The position numbers and the translations under genes are program-made. The notes under the pieces are model-generated. The model made no database searches and had not been told where the DNA came from. It saw only the letters and a list, made by a program, of their open reading frames with translations. From Rubrobacter tropicus (lineage in GTDB: Bacteria > Actinomycetota > Rubrobacteria > Rubrobacterales > Rubrobacteraceae), in contig NZ_CP045119.1 of the NCBI RefSeq assembly GCF_011492945.1, forward strand, positions 4,092,001 through 4,156,000: a DNA stretch of 64,000 nucleotides, read 5' to 3'. Of this stretch, positions 1 to 7,693 are shown one piece after another (the first letter of the stretch is position 1; the number at the start of each line of letters is the position of its first letter).

Positions 1-428
1 TCCCCGTTCTCCACGGCCAGGCCGAACAGCCTGTGTTGCTGTTCGTAGCCGGCCTCCTCGAAAGTGAAATCGGGCCAGAAGCCGTAGATCGAGGCGATAA
101 CCGGCGCGGGCTCCCGGATGATGAACGTGTTGGTGAACTCCGAGACGAACTTCCTGCTCATGAAGCCGGCCACGTGGGAGGCCATGTCCTTTAAAAACAC
201 GGGCTTACCCCGGCGCCCGAGCAGCCGCGCCAACACCTCGTTGGGCTCGTACTCCTCCTTGGGCTCCGTGCCGGCGAAGCGGTCGCTGCGGCGCGAGGGC
301 GAGTAGTAGTAGGAGACGGAGAAAGGCTCGTGGAAGACCTCGAAATCCCCCCGCTCGACGAAGACCCGCTCCAGCGCGGTCGAGACGGACCGGGGCACGG
401 CCCAGAGGGCGACCGGCTTGCATGTCAT
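1..428 (-). CDS. Sulfotransferase-family protein, N-terminal part (runs off the window)
   Basis: An open frame starts at the ATG at 428-426 and stays open to base 1, about 142 residues. The N-terminus reads LWAVPRSVSTALERVF, the phosphosulfate-binding loop style of sulfotransferase-family P-loop proteins; HEPFSVSYYYSPSR follows. The start overlaps the stop of the upstream Usp gene as TGATG, so the two are probably co-transcribed and translationally coupled. The C-terminal acceptor-binding half is outside the window, so the substrate cannot be judged. The family call rests on the loop and general pattern only. Confidence 0.7.
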   Translation of the reverse strand, partial: MTCKPVALWAVPRSVSTALERVFVERGDFEVFHEPFSVSYYYSPSRRSDRFAGTEPKEEYEPNEVLARLLGRRGKPVFLKDMASHVAGFMSRKFVSEFTNTFIIREPAPVIASIYGFWPDFTFEEAGYEQQHRLFGLAVENG

Positions 429-1345
429 CAACGCGCCTCCCCGGATCTCTCCCGTGCCGGACAGACCAGAACCGGGCAGCGCGACGCCCTGACCACCTTC
501 GTGGAGACGCTGCCCAACCTGGCGTAACCGCGTTTTATGGTCTCGGCGCCCCCGAACCCGCGGCTTCCGACCGCCACGAGGGCCGGTTCCGTCTCCCGGG
601 CCACGCCCAGGATGAGCGCGGCGGCGTCGCCCACACCGACCTTGACCTCCGGCGCGCGTCCCAGGGGTCCCTTCAACGCCGCGGCCCTCTCCCGCAGGGT
701 CTCTTCCGCCCTTCGCAGCGCATCCTCGACCACGCGGGCGTCCGGAGTCTCCTCTTCCGAGACCTCCGGGAGCGAGGGATAGGCGTGGACCAGGAAGCCC
801 CGGGCGCCGAACAGACCGCCGATGCCCGCGGCGAGCTTTCCGGCCTCGGTGGACTCCCGGGAGGAGTCGTCACCCGTAACGACGCTGGCCGGCGGCCAGG
901 GTTTCCCATCCCCGCGCAGGATGAGGACCGGACAGAAAGACTTGTAGACGAGGTCCTCCGAGACGCTGCCCATGACGAGGCGCTCCACCGGCCCCCGCCC
1001 CCGGCTGCCGACGAGGATCATGCCCGCCTCGAGGTCTTTGGCGAGGTCCAGTATCTCCTCCGACGGCCGCCCGAACCTGAGATGGGCCCGGGCGACGACA
1101 CCTCCGGCATCCTCGATGCTCTTCGTCTGCCAACCCAACAACTCCTCGGCCTCCCGGGCGAACAGGAAGGAATAGTCCTTCGGTATGCTCTCCGGCCGGT
1201 CGTGGTCGGACAGGCTCCTGCCGACGTGTACGACGTGCAACCCGGCCCCGCTTCTGGTCGATAGGTCGACGGCGGCCGTGGTCGCGAGTTCGGCATCCGG
1301 CGAGCCGTCGGTGGCCAGGAGGATCTTGCCCGGTAGCACGCTCAT
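428..1345 (-). CDS. Universal stress protein, tandem UspA domains
   Basis: A 305-residue protein of two UspA folds. Domain 1 (about 5-145) opens with KILLATDGSPDAE and has the nucleotide loop GSRGRGPVERLVMGSVS, matching the G-2x-G-9x-G(S/T) ATP-binding pattern. Domain 2 (about 155-300) has GSRGFGGAETIKRGYARLGS, an expanded loop that departs from the canonical spacing, so ATP binding there is doubtful. Double-domain ATP-binding Usps are typical of actinobacteria and of the mycobacterial DosR regulon. A purine-rich RBS (gggggacgg) precedes the ATG. A paired palindromic operator lies at 1460-1497, about 115 bp upstream. The next gene downstream overlaps the stop codon. Confidence 0.95.
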   Translation of the reverse strand: MSVLPGKILLATDGSPDAELATTAAVDLSTRSGAGLHVVHVGRSLSDHDRPESIPKDYSFLFAREAEELLGWQTKSIEDAGGVVARAHLRFGRPSEEILDLAKDLEAGMILVGSRGRGPVERLVMGSVSEDLVYKSFCPVLILRGDGKPWPPASVVTGDDSSRESTEAGKLAAGIGGLFGARGFLVHAYPSLPEVSEEETPDARVVEDALRRAEETLRERAAALKGPLGRAPEVKVGVGDAAALILGVARETEPALVAVGSRGFGGAETIKRGYARLGSVSTKVVRASRCPVLVCPARERSGEAR

Positions 1346-1459
1346 CCGTCCCCCTTCCGGCTAGGGTTTGTCGGAGCCCCGCGCCCGACGACTTGCCCCC
1401 GGGCGCGAACCGCCTTCCGATGCTTTACGAAAGGTTAGTCGACGGTCGCGCGCCCCGAC

Positions 1460-1497
1460 TGGTCAGGTTGGCCCAAGACGCTGGTCACTATTGTCCA
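1460..1497 (-). promoter_or_regulatory. Tandem palindromic operator pair for the Usp gene
   Basis: Two 16-bp boxes, TGGTCAGGTTGGCCCA (1460-1475) and TGGTCACTATTGTCCA (1482-1497), start 22 bp apart. They are the leftward half of a four-box divergent control region; the gene-proximal box is centred about 122 bp before the Usp ATG. Confidence 0.8.
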
Positions 1498-1529
1498 AAA
1501 ACGACCTCGCGGGCGACGAGTTCCGGCAC

Positions 1530-1568
1530 TAGTCAACCTTGACCAGCAAGAACGGCAAATCTTGTCAT
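1530..1568 (+). promoter_or_regulatory. Tandem palindromic operator pair for the DUF4870 gene
   Basis: TAGTCAACCTTGACCA (1530-1545) and the weaker CGGCAAATCTTGTCAT (1553-1568) start 23 bp apart. This is the rightward half of the divergent region shared with the Usp gene. Confidence 0.75.
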
Positions 1569-1628
1569 GCAACGGGGGCCGCGGAGCGTCAGAGTAGTAG
1601 CGGTACAGAGATGCGGAAAGGGGTAGTC

Positions 1629-2051
1629 GTGCAGGCCGACAGGCAGAACCACGGATCCACGGGCGGTGGAGGCCTACGGGCGATGAGCGCGCAGGACGAG
1701 AGGACCTGGTCGATGCTCGCCCACCTGAGCATGTTCGTAAACCTCGTCACGGGGTTCCTTGGCCCGGTGGCGGCCCTCGTCATCTGGCTCGTCTACAAGG
1801 ACCGCTCGGAGAAGGTGGCGTTTCACGCGCTGCAGTCGATGTGGTACCAGATCGGGTGGCTCGTGATCCTGGCCGTCGGCTGGACCGTGACGGGCCTGCT
1901 GATGATCGTCATCGTCGGCTTCCTGCTCGTCCCGGTGATGGCCATAGTCTCCATCTTGCCGTTCGTACACGCCGGCTACGCGACCTACAAGGTGAACCAG
2001 GGCGAAGACTACCGCTATCCGTTCGCCGCGGATATCGCCGGGCCGCGCTAA
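1629..2051 (+). CDS. DUF4870-type (Tic20-like) small membrane protein
   Basis: About 140 residues from a GTG preceded by ggaaagggg; ATGs at 1611 and 1683 are alternatives. After a polar N-terminus it reads DERTWSMLAHLSMFVNL, then a run of hydrophobic segments and the closing AGYATYKVNQGEDYRYPF, the usual DUF4870 signature. The function of the family is not established. It sits directly behind a paired operator, so it is probably induced with the stress genes. The next gene is 130 bp downstream on the same strand. Confidence 0.85.
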   Translation: MQADRQNHGSTGGGGLRAMSAQDERTWSMLAHLSMFVNLVTGFLGPVAALVIWLVYKDRSEKVAFHALQSMWYQIGWLVILAVGWTVTGLLMIVIVGFLLVPVMAIVSILPFVHAGYATYKVNQGEDYRYPFAADIAGPR

Positions 2052-2181
2052 GGGAGATAGGTAGCCGGTGCTGCGTCTCCCGAGCGGGGAGCGCGGTGAA
2101 CGCGCCCTTCAGGAGCCGCGCCGATAACCGACCAGCCCTTGGACCTCACCGTAGTGACGGATCTCACCCGAGGAGGCGAGC

Positions 2182-2895
2182 ATGGCCGTTCAGACGAAGC
2201 GGGGCGGGGCGACGGGTGTGTGGGCGAGGTGGGTGATCGCCAACTCCCTGGCCGAGACCGTGGGGCTTGGCTCGGCCTTGGGCATTGGCGTCGTTCTTTT
2301 CCCGTACCTGCAGGCGCCGGGCGTTCTCGCGGCCCTGACGACGGCCGCGGCGGCGATACTGGCCGGCACCCTCATAGAGGGCGCGGTGGTCGGGACGGCA
2401 CAGTGGTTCGTTCTCCGCCGCCCGCTTCCGGACATCAGGTGGCGGTCCTGGGCGCTCGCGACCGCCGTGGGAGCTTTCATCGCCTGGACCGCGGGCATGC
2501 TGCCGGTAACCCTCCTGGGCGCGGACACGGAAGCGGGCGCCGGAGGCGCCGCCGAGCCGTCCGCCGCCGCGGTGTACGGCCTGGCCGCCGCGATGGGACT
2601 CCTCGCCGGCACGATACTCGGCACGCCCCAGTGGCTCGTGTTGCGGCGCCACGTCCCCCGGGCCGCGCTCTGGATACCCGCGAACGCCCTCGCCTGGGCG
2701 CCCGGGATGGTGATGGCCTTCGTCGCCGCGGACTTCCTGTTTTCGGGCAGCCCGGGGGCGACGATCGTCCTACTCGCCATCGCCACACTCGCCGCCATCG
2801 GGGCGGTGGTAGGGGCGATCCACGGCCTCGCGCTCGTCTGGCTGTTGCGTCTCGCCCGGCCGCTCGGTCCTCCCGTGTCTTTGTCCGCCGGCTAG
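2182..2895 (+). CDS. Polytopic membrane protein with an internal QW-x-VLRR repeat
   Basis: A 237-residue membrane protein with about six hydrophobic segments and a strong RBS (gaggaggcg) before the ATG. It contains an internal duplication: GTAQWFVLRRPLPDIRW near residue 73 and GTPQWLVLRRHVPRAALW near residue 150, each preceded by a Gly/Ala-rich helix. This suggests a two-fold repeat of a three-helix unit. I do not recognise a named family. It may be co-transcribed with the DUF4870 gene, since no separate paired operator is visible in the 130-bp gap. Confidence 0.75.
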   Translation: MAVQTKRGGATGVWARWVIANSLAETVGLGSALGIGVVLFPYLQAPGVLAALTTAAAAILAGTLIEGAVVGTAQWFVLRRPLPDIRWRSWALATAVGAFIAWTAGMLPVTLLGADTEAGAGGAAEPSAAAVYGLAAAMGLLAGTILGTPQWLVLRRHVPRAALWIPANALAWAPGMVMAFVAADFLFSGSPGATIVLLAIATLAAIGAVVGAIHGLALVWLLRLARPLGPPVSLSAG

Positions 2896-2987
2896 CGGAG
2901 ACGTGGCCCGTGCCGAAACCCTGGCGGCCAGGTCACAGAACGCTAGTTCCCGCGAGCCCGTCCTGGATTCTTCGCCGGTTCCGGGCC

Positions 2988-3968
2988 TCACCCTCTCCGG
3001 CGGTGCATGCCCGCCAGGGTGAGGGCGAGGTCGTACGTGTCCTCGTCGAGGTGTTTCTTGCCGGCGGCGACGTCTTCGAGGGGGAAGCGCTCCAGACGAC
3101 GCCCCGAAACCCCGACCATGATCCCGGGCTCGCCCTCGGCCAGCGCCCGCAGGGCGGCGGCACCGAGGCGGCTGCCGAGTAGACGGTCGTAGGCGGTGGG
3201 CGACCCACCCCTCTGGACGTGGCCGAGAATCGTCAGGCGCGACTCGAACGTGTCTTCCGCGGCGTTGACGTACTCGTGGAACTTCCGCGCGGGGAGCCCG
3301 GACCCCTCCGCGGCCACGACTATGAAGTGCGGTTTGCCCCGCTCGTAGGACGAGGCGAGCGCCCCCAGCAGGTCCTCGGGGTGAGGTTCGTGCTCGGGGA
3401 GCAGGACCGCCTCCGCGCCCGCTGCCAGGGCGCAGGCGAGGGCCAGGTAGCCGCAATTACGACCCATCACCTCGACCACGTGGGCCCGGCGGTGGGAGCT
3501 GGCCGTGTCCTTGATGCGGTCTATGGCCTCGAGCGCAGTGTTGAGCGCCGTGTCGACGCCGATCGACATGTCCGTAAACGGGACGTCGTTGTCGATGGTG
3601 GCCGGGACCCCGACGGTCGGCACCCCGAGTTTCGCGAGCGCGAGCGCCCCCTTGAGGCTGCCCCCGCCGCCGATGACGACGAGGCCCTCAACCCCGGCCC
3701 GTTTCAGGGCCGCGAGCCCCTGTCTCTGGCCCTCTTCCGTCAGCAGCTGTGGCTCCCTGGCCGTGCCGAGGATCGTGCCGCCCCGGTGCAGGATGCCGCC
3801 CATCGTCCGGTCCGTGAGGCGCCGGAAGCGGCCTTCGAGGAGCCCCCGGTAGCCGTCCGGGACGCCAAGCACCTCCCAGTCGCGGACGAAAGCCGTGCGG
3901 GTCGCCGCCCGGATCGCGCCGTTCATCCCCGGCGCGTCGCCCCCGCTGGTGAGGACCGCGACCCTCAC
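2988..3968 (-). CDS. pfkA: 6-phosphofructokinase, PfkA family, with an altered nucleotide site
   Basis: 326 residues from a GTG at 3968 reading VRVAVLTSGGDAPGMNGAIR, a normal PfkA length and N-terminus. Family landmarks are the catalytic TIDND (124-128, Asp126 as base), VEVMGRNCGYLALACALAAG, and GHVQRGGSPTAYDRLLG. At residues 100-104 the usual GGDGS reads GGGGS, so the Asp that helps bind Mg-ATP in E. coli PfkA is Gly. The expected role is fructose-6-phosphate to fructose-1,6-bisphosphate in glycolysis; the phosphoryl donor (ATP or PPi) is uncertain. No strong RBS is visible. A paired operator at 4104-4141 sits about 135 bp upstream. Confidence 0.9.
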   Translation of the reverse strand: MRVAVLTSGGDAPGMNGAIRAATRTAFVRDWEVLGVPDGYRGLLEGRFRRLTDRTMGGILHRGGTILGTAREPQLLTEEGQRQGLAALKRAGVEGLVVIGGGGSLKGALALAKLGVPTVGVPATIDNDVPFTDMSIGVDTALNTALEAIDRIKDTASSHRRAHVVEVMGRNCGYLALACALAAGAEAVLLPEHEPHPEDLLGALASSYERGKPHFIVVAAEGSGLPARKFHEYVNAAEDTFESRLTILGHVQRGGSPTAYDRLLGSRLGAAALRALAEGEPGIMVGVSGRRLERFPLEDVAAGKKHLDEDTYDLALTLAGMHRRRG

Positions 3969-4103
3969 GTACGGTCCGGGGCGGCGCGCGACCCGGCCTC
4001 GCGGGGTCGCGCCGCCGCGAACAACGTGCCGGCAGGAAACACGACAGCCTCCCAGATCGCCCGCATTGCGGTCCCAGGCTAACCCACCGGGGAGACTCCG
4101 CCC

Positions 4104-4141
4104 TGACCAGGGCGGGCCATTTGCCTGGTCAGGATTGACCA
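4104..4141 (-). promoter_or_regulatory. Tandem operator pair for pfkA, including a perfect palindrome
   Basis: TGGTCAGGATTGACCA (4126-4141) is a perfect inverted repeat. The partner TGACCAGGGCGGGCCA (4104-4119) starts exactly 22 bp away on the pfkA side. This is the leftward half of the second four-box divergent region. Confidence 0.85.
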
Positions 4142-4208
4142 ACGCCGCGCGCGATCTGCCGGCGAAAACCCGACATACGGCCCGGCTGCCGCCTAGCCCG
4201 ATCCGAAT

Positions 4209-4246
4209 TGGCCAATACGTGCCACCGAACAGGCAAGTCTTGTCCA
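4209..4246 (+). promoter_or_regulatory. Tandem operator pair for the flavin reductase-like operon
   Basis: TGGCCAATACGTGCCA (4209-4224) and AGGCAAGTCTTGTCCA (4231-4246) start 22 bp apart. They form the rightward half of the divergent region shared with pfkA, 106 bp before the ATG at 4352. Confidence 0.75.
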
Positions 4247-4351
4247 TGCCGCCGGCCGTCGGCGGAGGTAGGTTGTGCCCGAAGACGTCCGGCGACAGGA
4301 GGGCGAGATGGTTGGCCGGCGGCAGCCGGAGCGCGTATAGAGGAGGCGCAA

Positions 4352-4960
4352 ATGAAGAGCCACGTTCGCGAGGACCTCGTAACCCTCCCGCAGGACGCCC
4401 CGCCGTGGGACAGGTTCTTCACGGTAAACCCGCTGGTTCTGGTGGGTACGCGGGAGGGGGACGGCGGGTACGACCTTGCCCCCAAGCACGCGGCGTTCCC
4501 GCTGGGTTGGGGGAGTTTCTTCGGCTTCGTGTGCACCCCGCGCCACAACACCTACCACAACGTCCGCCGCGAGGGGGTCTTTACCATCAGCTATCCACGC
4601 CCGACGCAGGTGGTCCTCGCAAGCCTCGCGGCGGCGCCCCGCGAGGACGACGGCTCCAAACCGGCGCTCGGCGCCCTGGGCACCTTCCCGGCGGGCGAGG
4701 TGGACGGCCTCTTCGTCGAAGATGCCTACCTGTACCTGGAGTGCGCGCTCGACCGGGTGGTCGACGACTTCGGTGAGAATAGCCTGATCTGCGGCCGGAT
4801 CCTGGCGGCCCACATCCATCAGGACTACCTCAGGGTCTCGGAGAGGGACGACGGGGACCTGATCCACGCCTCCCCCCTCCTCGCTTACCTGAGCCCCGGA
4901 CGCTACGCAACCGTAACGGAGAGCTTCTCCTTCCCGTTTCCGGCCGGGTTCATGCGGTAG
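4352..4960 (+). CDS. Flavin reductase-like, FMN-binding split-barrel protein
   Basis: 202 residues from an ATG with an excellent RBS (aggaggcgca). The sequence has the look of the flavin reductase/PNPOx-like split barrel: FFTVNPLVLVGTREGDGGYDLAPKH (in parts), then FFGFVCTPRHNTYHNVRREGVF, then a small beta-barrel and an AAHIHQDYLRV strand. Such proteins bind FMN and often reduce flavins or quinones, but the substrate is not visible here. It is the first gene of a three-gene operon (11 bp to the M20 peptidase) driven by the operator at 4209-4246. Flavin/F420 nitroreductase-like proteins are also frequent in mycobacterial dormancy regulons. Confidence 0.75.
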   Translation: MKSHVREDLVTLPQDAPPWDRFFTVNPLVLVGTREGDGGYDLAPKHAAFPLGWGSFFGFVCTPRHNTYHNVRREGVFTISYPRPTQVVLASLAAAPREDDGSKPALGALGTFPAGEVDGLFVEDAYLYLECALDRVVDDFGENSLICGRILAAHIHQDYLRVSERDDGDLIHASPLLAYLSPGRYATVTESFSFPFPAGFMR

Positions 4961-4971
4961 GGGCCGGCGTT

Positions 4972-6141
4972 ATGGGGATGGCCCGCGACCTGTCGGATTA
5001 CCTTTGCGAGCACCGGCGGGCGATGGTCCGTTTTCTGGAACGTCTCGCCCTGGCCGAATCCCCATCCTCCGAGCCGGGGCGGCAAGGGGAGGTGCTTGCT
5101 CTCCTATCCGGCCCTCTCGCGGAAGCGGGCTACCGGGTCCGAAGAGTACCTGGCCGCCGGGGCGGCTGGCACCTCTACGCGAGGCCCAGCGGTCGGAGGC
5201 CCGGCGGTCCCGTGCAACTGCTGCTGGGCCACTGCGACACGGTCTGGCCCGTAGGAACGGCAAGGGGGATGCCAATCGTGGCCGGTGACGGGGTTGTCAG
5301 GGGGCCCGGCGTCTACGACATGAAGGGGGGGCTTACGCAGATGGTCTTCGCGCTGCGCGCTTTGCGGGCGCTGGGGCTGGAACCCTCCGTCGCCCCGGTC
5401 GTCTTCGTCAACTCGGACGAGGAGGTCGGAAGCCGGGACTCGACGCGCCACATCAGGCGCCTTTCGCGCGTGGCGGAGCGGGCTTTCGTCATGGAGCCCT
5501 CGCTGGGCATCTCGGGCAGGCTCAAGACGGCCCGCAAGGGCGTCGGCCGGTTTTCGGTGGTGGTCAGGGGGCAGGCGGCCCACGCGGGGCTCGACCCGGG
5601 GCGGGGAGCGAGCGCCATTCTGGAGCTTTCGTACATGATCCAGGCCCTCTTCGCCCTCAACGATCCGGCCCGGGGCGTGACCGTGAACGTGGGCACCATA
5701 GACGGCGGCCTCGGCCCGAACGTCGTCGCCCCACAGAGCCGGGCCGTGGTCGACGTCCGGGTGCCGACCCGCGCGGATGCCCGCCGCGTGGAGGAGGCCA
5801 TACTGAACCTCGCGCCCGTGACGCCGGGCGCGAAGGTAGTGGTCGAAGGGGGCGTCGGCCGGCCGCCCATGGAACCCACTCCCCGCAACAGGAGGCTCTG
5901 GGAGGCCGCCCGCCGGCTGGGCGAAGACCTCGGCCTGAAGCTCGAAGAGGGACTGGCCGGCGGCGCCTCGGACGGGAACACCGCGAGCCTCTTCACCGCC
6001 ACCCTCGACGGGCTCGGCGCGGTCGGCGACGGCGCCCACGCCAGCCACGAGTTCGTGTACGCGGACAGGATGGTCGAGAGGTGCGCCCTGCTCGCGCTGC
6101 TCGTGATGGAACCGCCACTCGGGAGAGGAGAACGCCGATGA
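4972..6141 (+). CDS. M20 family metallopeptidase (glutamate carboxypeptidase-like)
   Basis: 389 residues with the M20 metal ligands in order: GHCDTVWP (His87, Asp89), GPGVYDMKGG (bridging Asp116), NSDEEVGS (Glu150 base, Glu151 ligand), EPSLG, and the C-terminal SHEFVY His. A dimerisation insert with RGQAAHAGLDP lies in the middle. The domain order matches carboxypeptidase G2-like peptidases or deacylases that cleave N-acyl or glutamyl amides. ATG 4972 is taken as start; ATG 4978 is also possible. It overlaps the DUF1611 gene by ATGA, so the two products probably work on related substrates. Confidence 0.9.
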   Translation: MGMARDLSDYLCEHRRAMVRFLERLALAESPSSEPGRQGEVLALLSGPLAEAGYRVRRVPGRRGGWHLYARPSGRRPGGPVQLLLGHCDTVWPVGTARGMPIVAGDGVVRGPGVYDMKGGLTQMVFALRALRALGLEPSVAPVVFVNSDEEVGSRDSTRHIRRLSRVAERAFVMEPSLGISGRLKTARKGVGRFSVVVRGQAAHAGLDPGRGASAILELSYMIQALFALNDPARGVTVNVGTIDGGLGPNVVAPQSRAVVDVRVPTRADARRVEEAILNLAPVTPGAKVVVEGGVGRPPMEPTPRNRRLWEAARRLGEDLGLKLEEGLAGGASDGNTASLFTATLDGLGAVGDGAHASHEFVYADRMVERCALLALLVMEPPLGRGERR

Positions 6142-7169
6142 ACCCCAGGTACTTCTTTGCCTCGCTCACCAGGATCTCCGACCTTCCGGAAGTCTCGTTT
6201 TCGGTGGAGCGGCTACCCCGCAGGGCCTGGGGCACGGGAGACTACGTCGTCGGGGAGGTTGGTCTGCCCGCGAGCAGTCTGTCCCGGATCGAGCTCTCGA
6301 CGGGCCGCATGGTCGAGGTCGCCGAGGGAGACCTCGTCGTAGGGGCCCTAGGCGTGCGCTACGCCACCCTGGAGGCGGTCGGCGGCTGGCAGAACGTCGG
6401 GAACGACGGGCGGATGGAGGCGTTGACCGGCGCGGGCATCTTCGGAAAATCGACCTCAAGATCCGCCATGCTTCCGTCGCTCCTCTCGCTGGCGTACAAG
6501 GGGCACGTCCTGGTCGGGGAAGAGAAGGTGGCGATGGGGGACTACGTGACGCCAGCGCCCGGGCGCGCCTTCGAGCTGCCGGTGGTGCTCCTCATCGGCA
6601 CGTCCATGTCGGCGGGCAAGACCACCACGGCCAGGGCCGTAATAAGGCTGCTCAAGGGGGAAGGGCTGGAGGTGATCGGGGCCAAGCTGACGGGGGCCGG
6701 CCGCTACCGGGACATCCTCGCCATGCAGGACGCGGGCGCCGACCACATCTTCGACTTCGTCGACGCGGGGTTGCCCTCGACGGTGGTCCCCGAGCGGGAA
6801 TACCGGAAGACGTTGCGCAACCTCCTCTCGCGCATGGCCTCAGTAGAGGCGGACGTGCTCGTGGCGGAGATCGGGGCCTCGCCCCTCGAACCGTACAACG
6901 GCACCGCCGCCATCGAGGAGATCGGTCCCAACGTGCGCTGCACCGTGCTCGCCGCCTCCGACCCTTACGCCGTGACCGGGGTGACGGCGGCCTTCGGGCA
7001 CAACCCCGACCTCGTCACGGGCCTCGCCACGAGCACCCGGGCCGGCACCGAGCTTATAGAGAAGCTCTCGGGCGTAAAGGCCGTCAACGTCCTGGACCGG
7101 GACTCGCTCCCGAGGCTGAAGACGACCCTGGAACGAACGCTGGGTCTCAAGGCGGCGGCCCGGGCGTGA
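6138..7169 (+). CDS. DUF1611 (DgcN-like) P-loop protein
   Basis: 343 residues. The N-terminal half is the DUF1611 N domain; the C-terminal half starts with a Walker A loop GTSMSAGKTT (154-163) and continues GAKLTGAGRYRDILAMQDAG and ADVLVAEIGASPLEPYNG. Some DUF1611 members (DgcN) were described as N-acetyltransferases in D-glutamate breakdown. Whether this copy does that is inference, but its ATGA overlap with an M20 peptidase/deacylase would fit acyl-amino-acid turnover. The start is fixed by the overlap and by ggagaacgccg upstream. The operon's only operator pair is at 4209-4246. Confidence 0.8.
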   Translation: MNPRYFFASLTRISDLPEVSFSVERLPRRAWGTGDYVVGEVGLPASSLSRIELSTGRMVEVAEGDLVVGALGVRYATLEAVGGWQNVGNDGRMEALTGAGIFGKSTSRSAMLPSLLSLAYKGHVLVGEEKVAMGDYVTPAPGRAFELPVVLLIGTSMSAGKTTTARAVIRLLKGEGLEVIGAKLTGAGRYRDILAMQDAGADHIFDFVDAGLPSTVVPEREYRKTLRNLLSRMASVEADVLVAEIGASPLEPYNGTAAIEEIGPNVRCTVLAASDPYAVTGVTAAFGHNPDLVTGLATSTRAGTELIEKLSGVKAVNVLDRDSLPRLKTTLERTLGLKAAARA

Positions 7170-7188
7170 AGGAGCGTCGCCGTCACGT

Positions 7189-7226
7189 TCGTCAATCCTG
7201 CTCAAGAAGGTAGTCAGATCCGATCA
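7189..7226 (+). promoter_or_regulatory. Tandem operator pair before the SHOCT/multicopper oxidase genes
   Basis: TCGTCAATCCTGCTCA (7189-7204) and TAGTCAGATCCGATCA (7211-7226) start 22 bp apart, beginning 20 bp after the DUF1611 stop and ending 58 bp before the GTG at 7285. Confidence 0.75.
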
Positions 7227-7284
7227 GGGCAGCCGGGACTTGCACCGATAGATTGGAGGGGAAGAGAAGCGAGGAGGTTAGATC

Positions 7285-7677
7285 GTGAACGACGTCGTAA
7301 AGGTGGCGCTTGGTTTCTTTGGCGGCGTGCTCGCGCTGCTGGTGCTGTTCGCCCTCTTCCCCGGTGGCTCCACGTTCGGCGCGATGCCGATGATGCAGGG
7401 TTTCGGGGATGGTCCGGGCGGCATGATGGGCGGCGGGTTCGGCTCCTGGTGGATGCTGCTGCCGATCCTGTTCTGGGCGGGGCTGCTGGCGCTCATCGCG
7501 TGGGCGGTGATCAGTATCTTCCCGGCGAACCGCACCCGGGACCATCATCACGATTCGGCCGAGGATATCCTGCGCGAACGCTTCGCCCGCGGCGAGATAG
7601 ACCGCGACGAGTACGGGCGCGGCCTGGAGACCCTCCGAGGGGAAGAGTCTCCCAGGGCCGGTAGCCATAATCGGTGA
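7285..7677 (+). CDS. SHOCT-domain membrane protein with a Met/Gly-rich loop
   Basis: 130 residues from GTG with RBS gaggaggt. A first membrane helix (about 5-28) is followed by a Met-rich external loop (MPMMQGFGDGPGGMMGGGFG), a second helix (about 50-73), a His-rich turn (RDHHHDS) and a C-terminal SHOCT motif, AEDILRERFARGEIDRDEY (91-109). SHOCT tails are short oligomerisation motifs. The Met and His clusters could bind copper, which fits the adjacent secreted multicopper oxidase 16 bp downstream. A smaller protein with a similar GYGMMGGGMMGGG loop lies at 45769-45981. Confidence 0.8.
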   Translation: MNDVVKVALGFFGGVLALLVLFALFPGGSTFGAMPMMQGFGDGPGGMMGGGFGSWWMLLPILFWAGLLALIAWAVISIFPANRTRDHHHDSAEDILRERFARGEIDRDEYGRGLETLRGEESPRAGSHNR

Positions 7678-7693
7678 GCGGGACGCGAACAGG

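Noticed and set aside
422-1264. 280-codon rightward frame opposite the first Usp
   Set aside because: The leftward strand has the full Usp motifs; this frame is Arg/Gly-rich noise.
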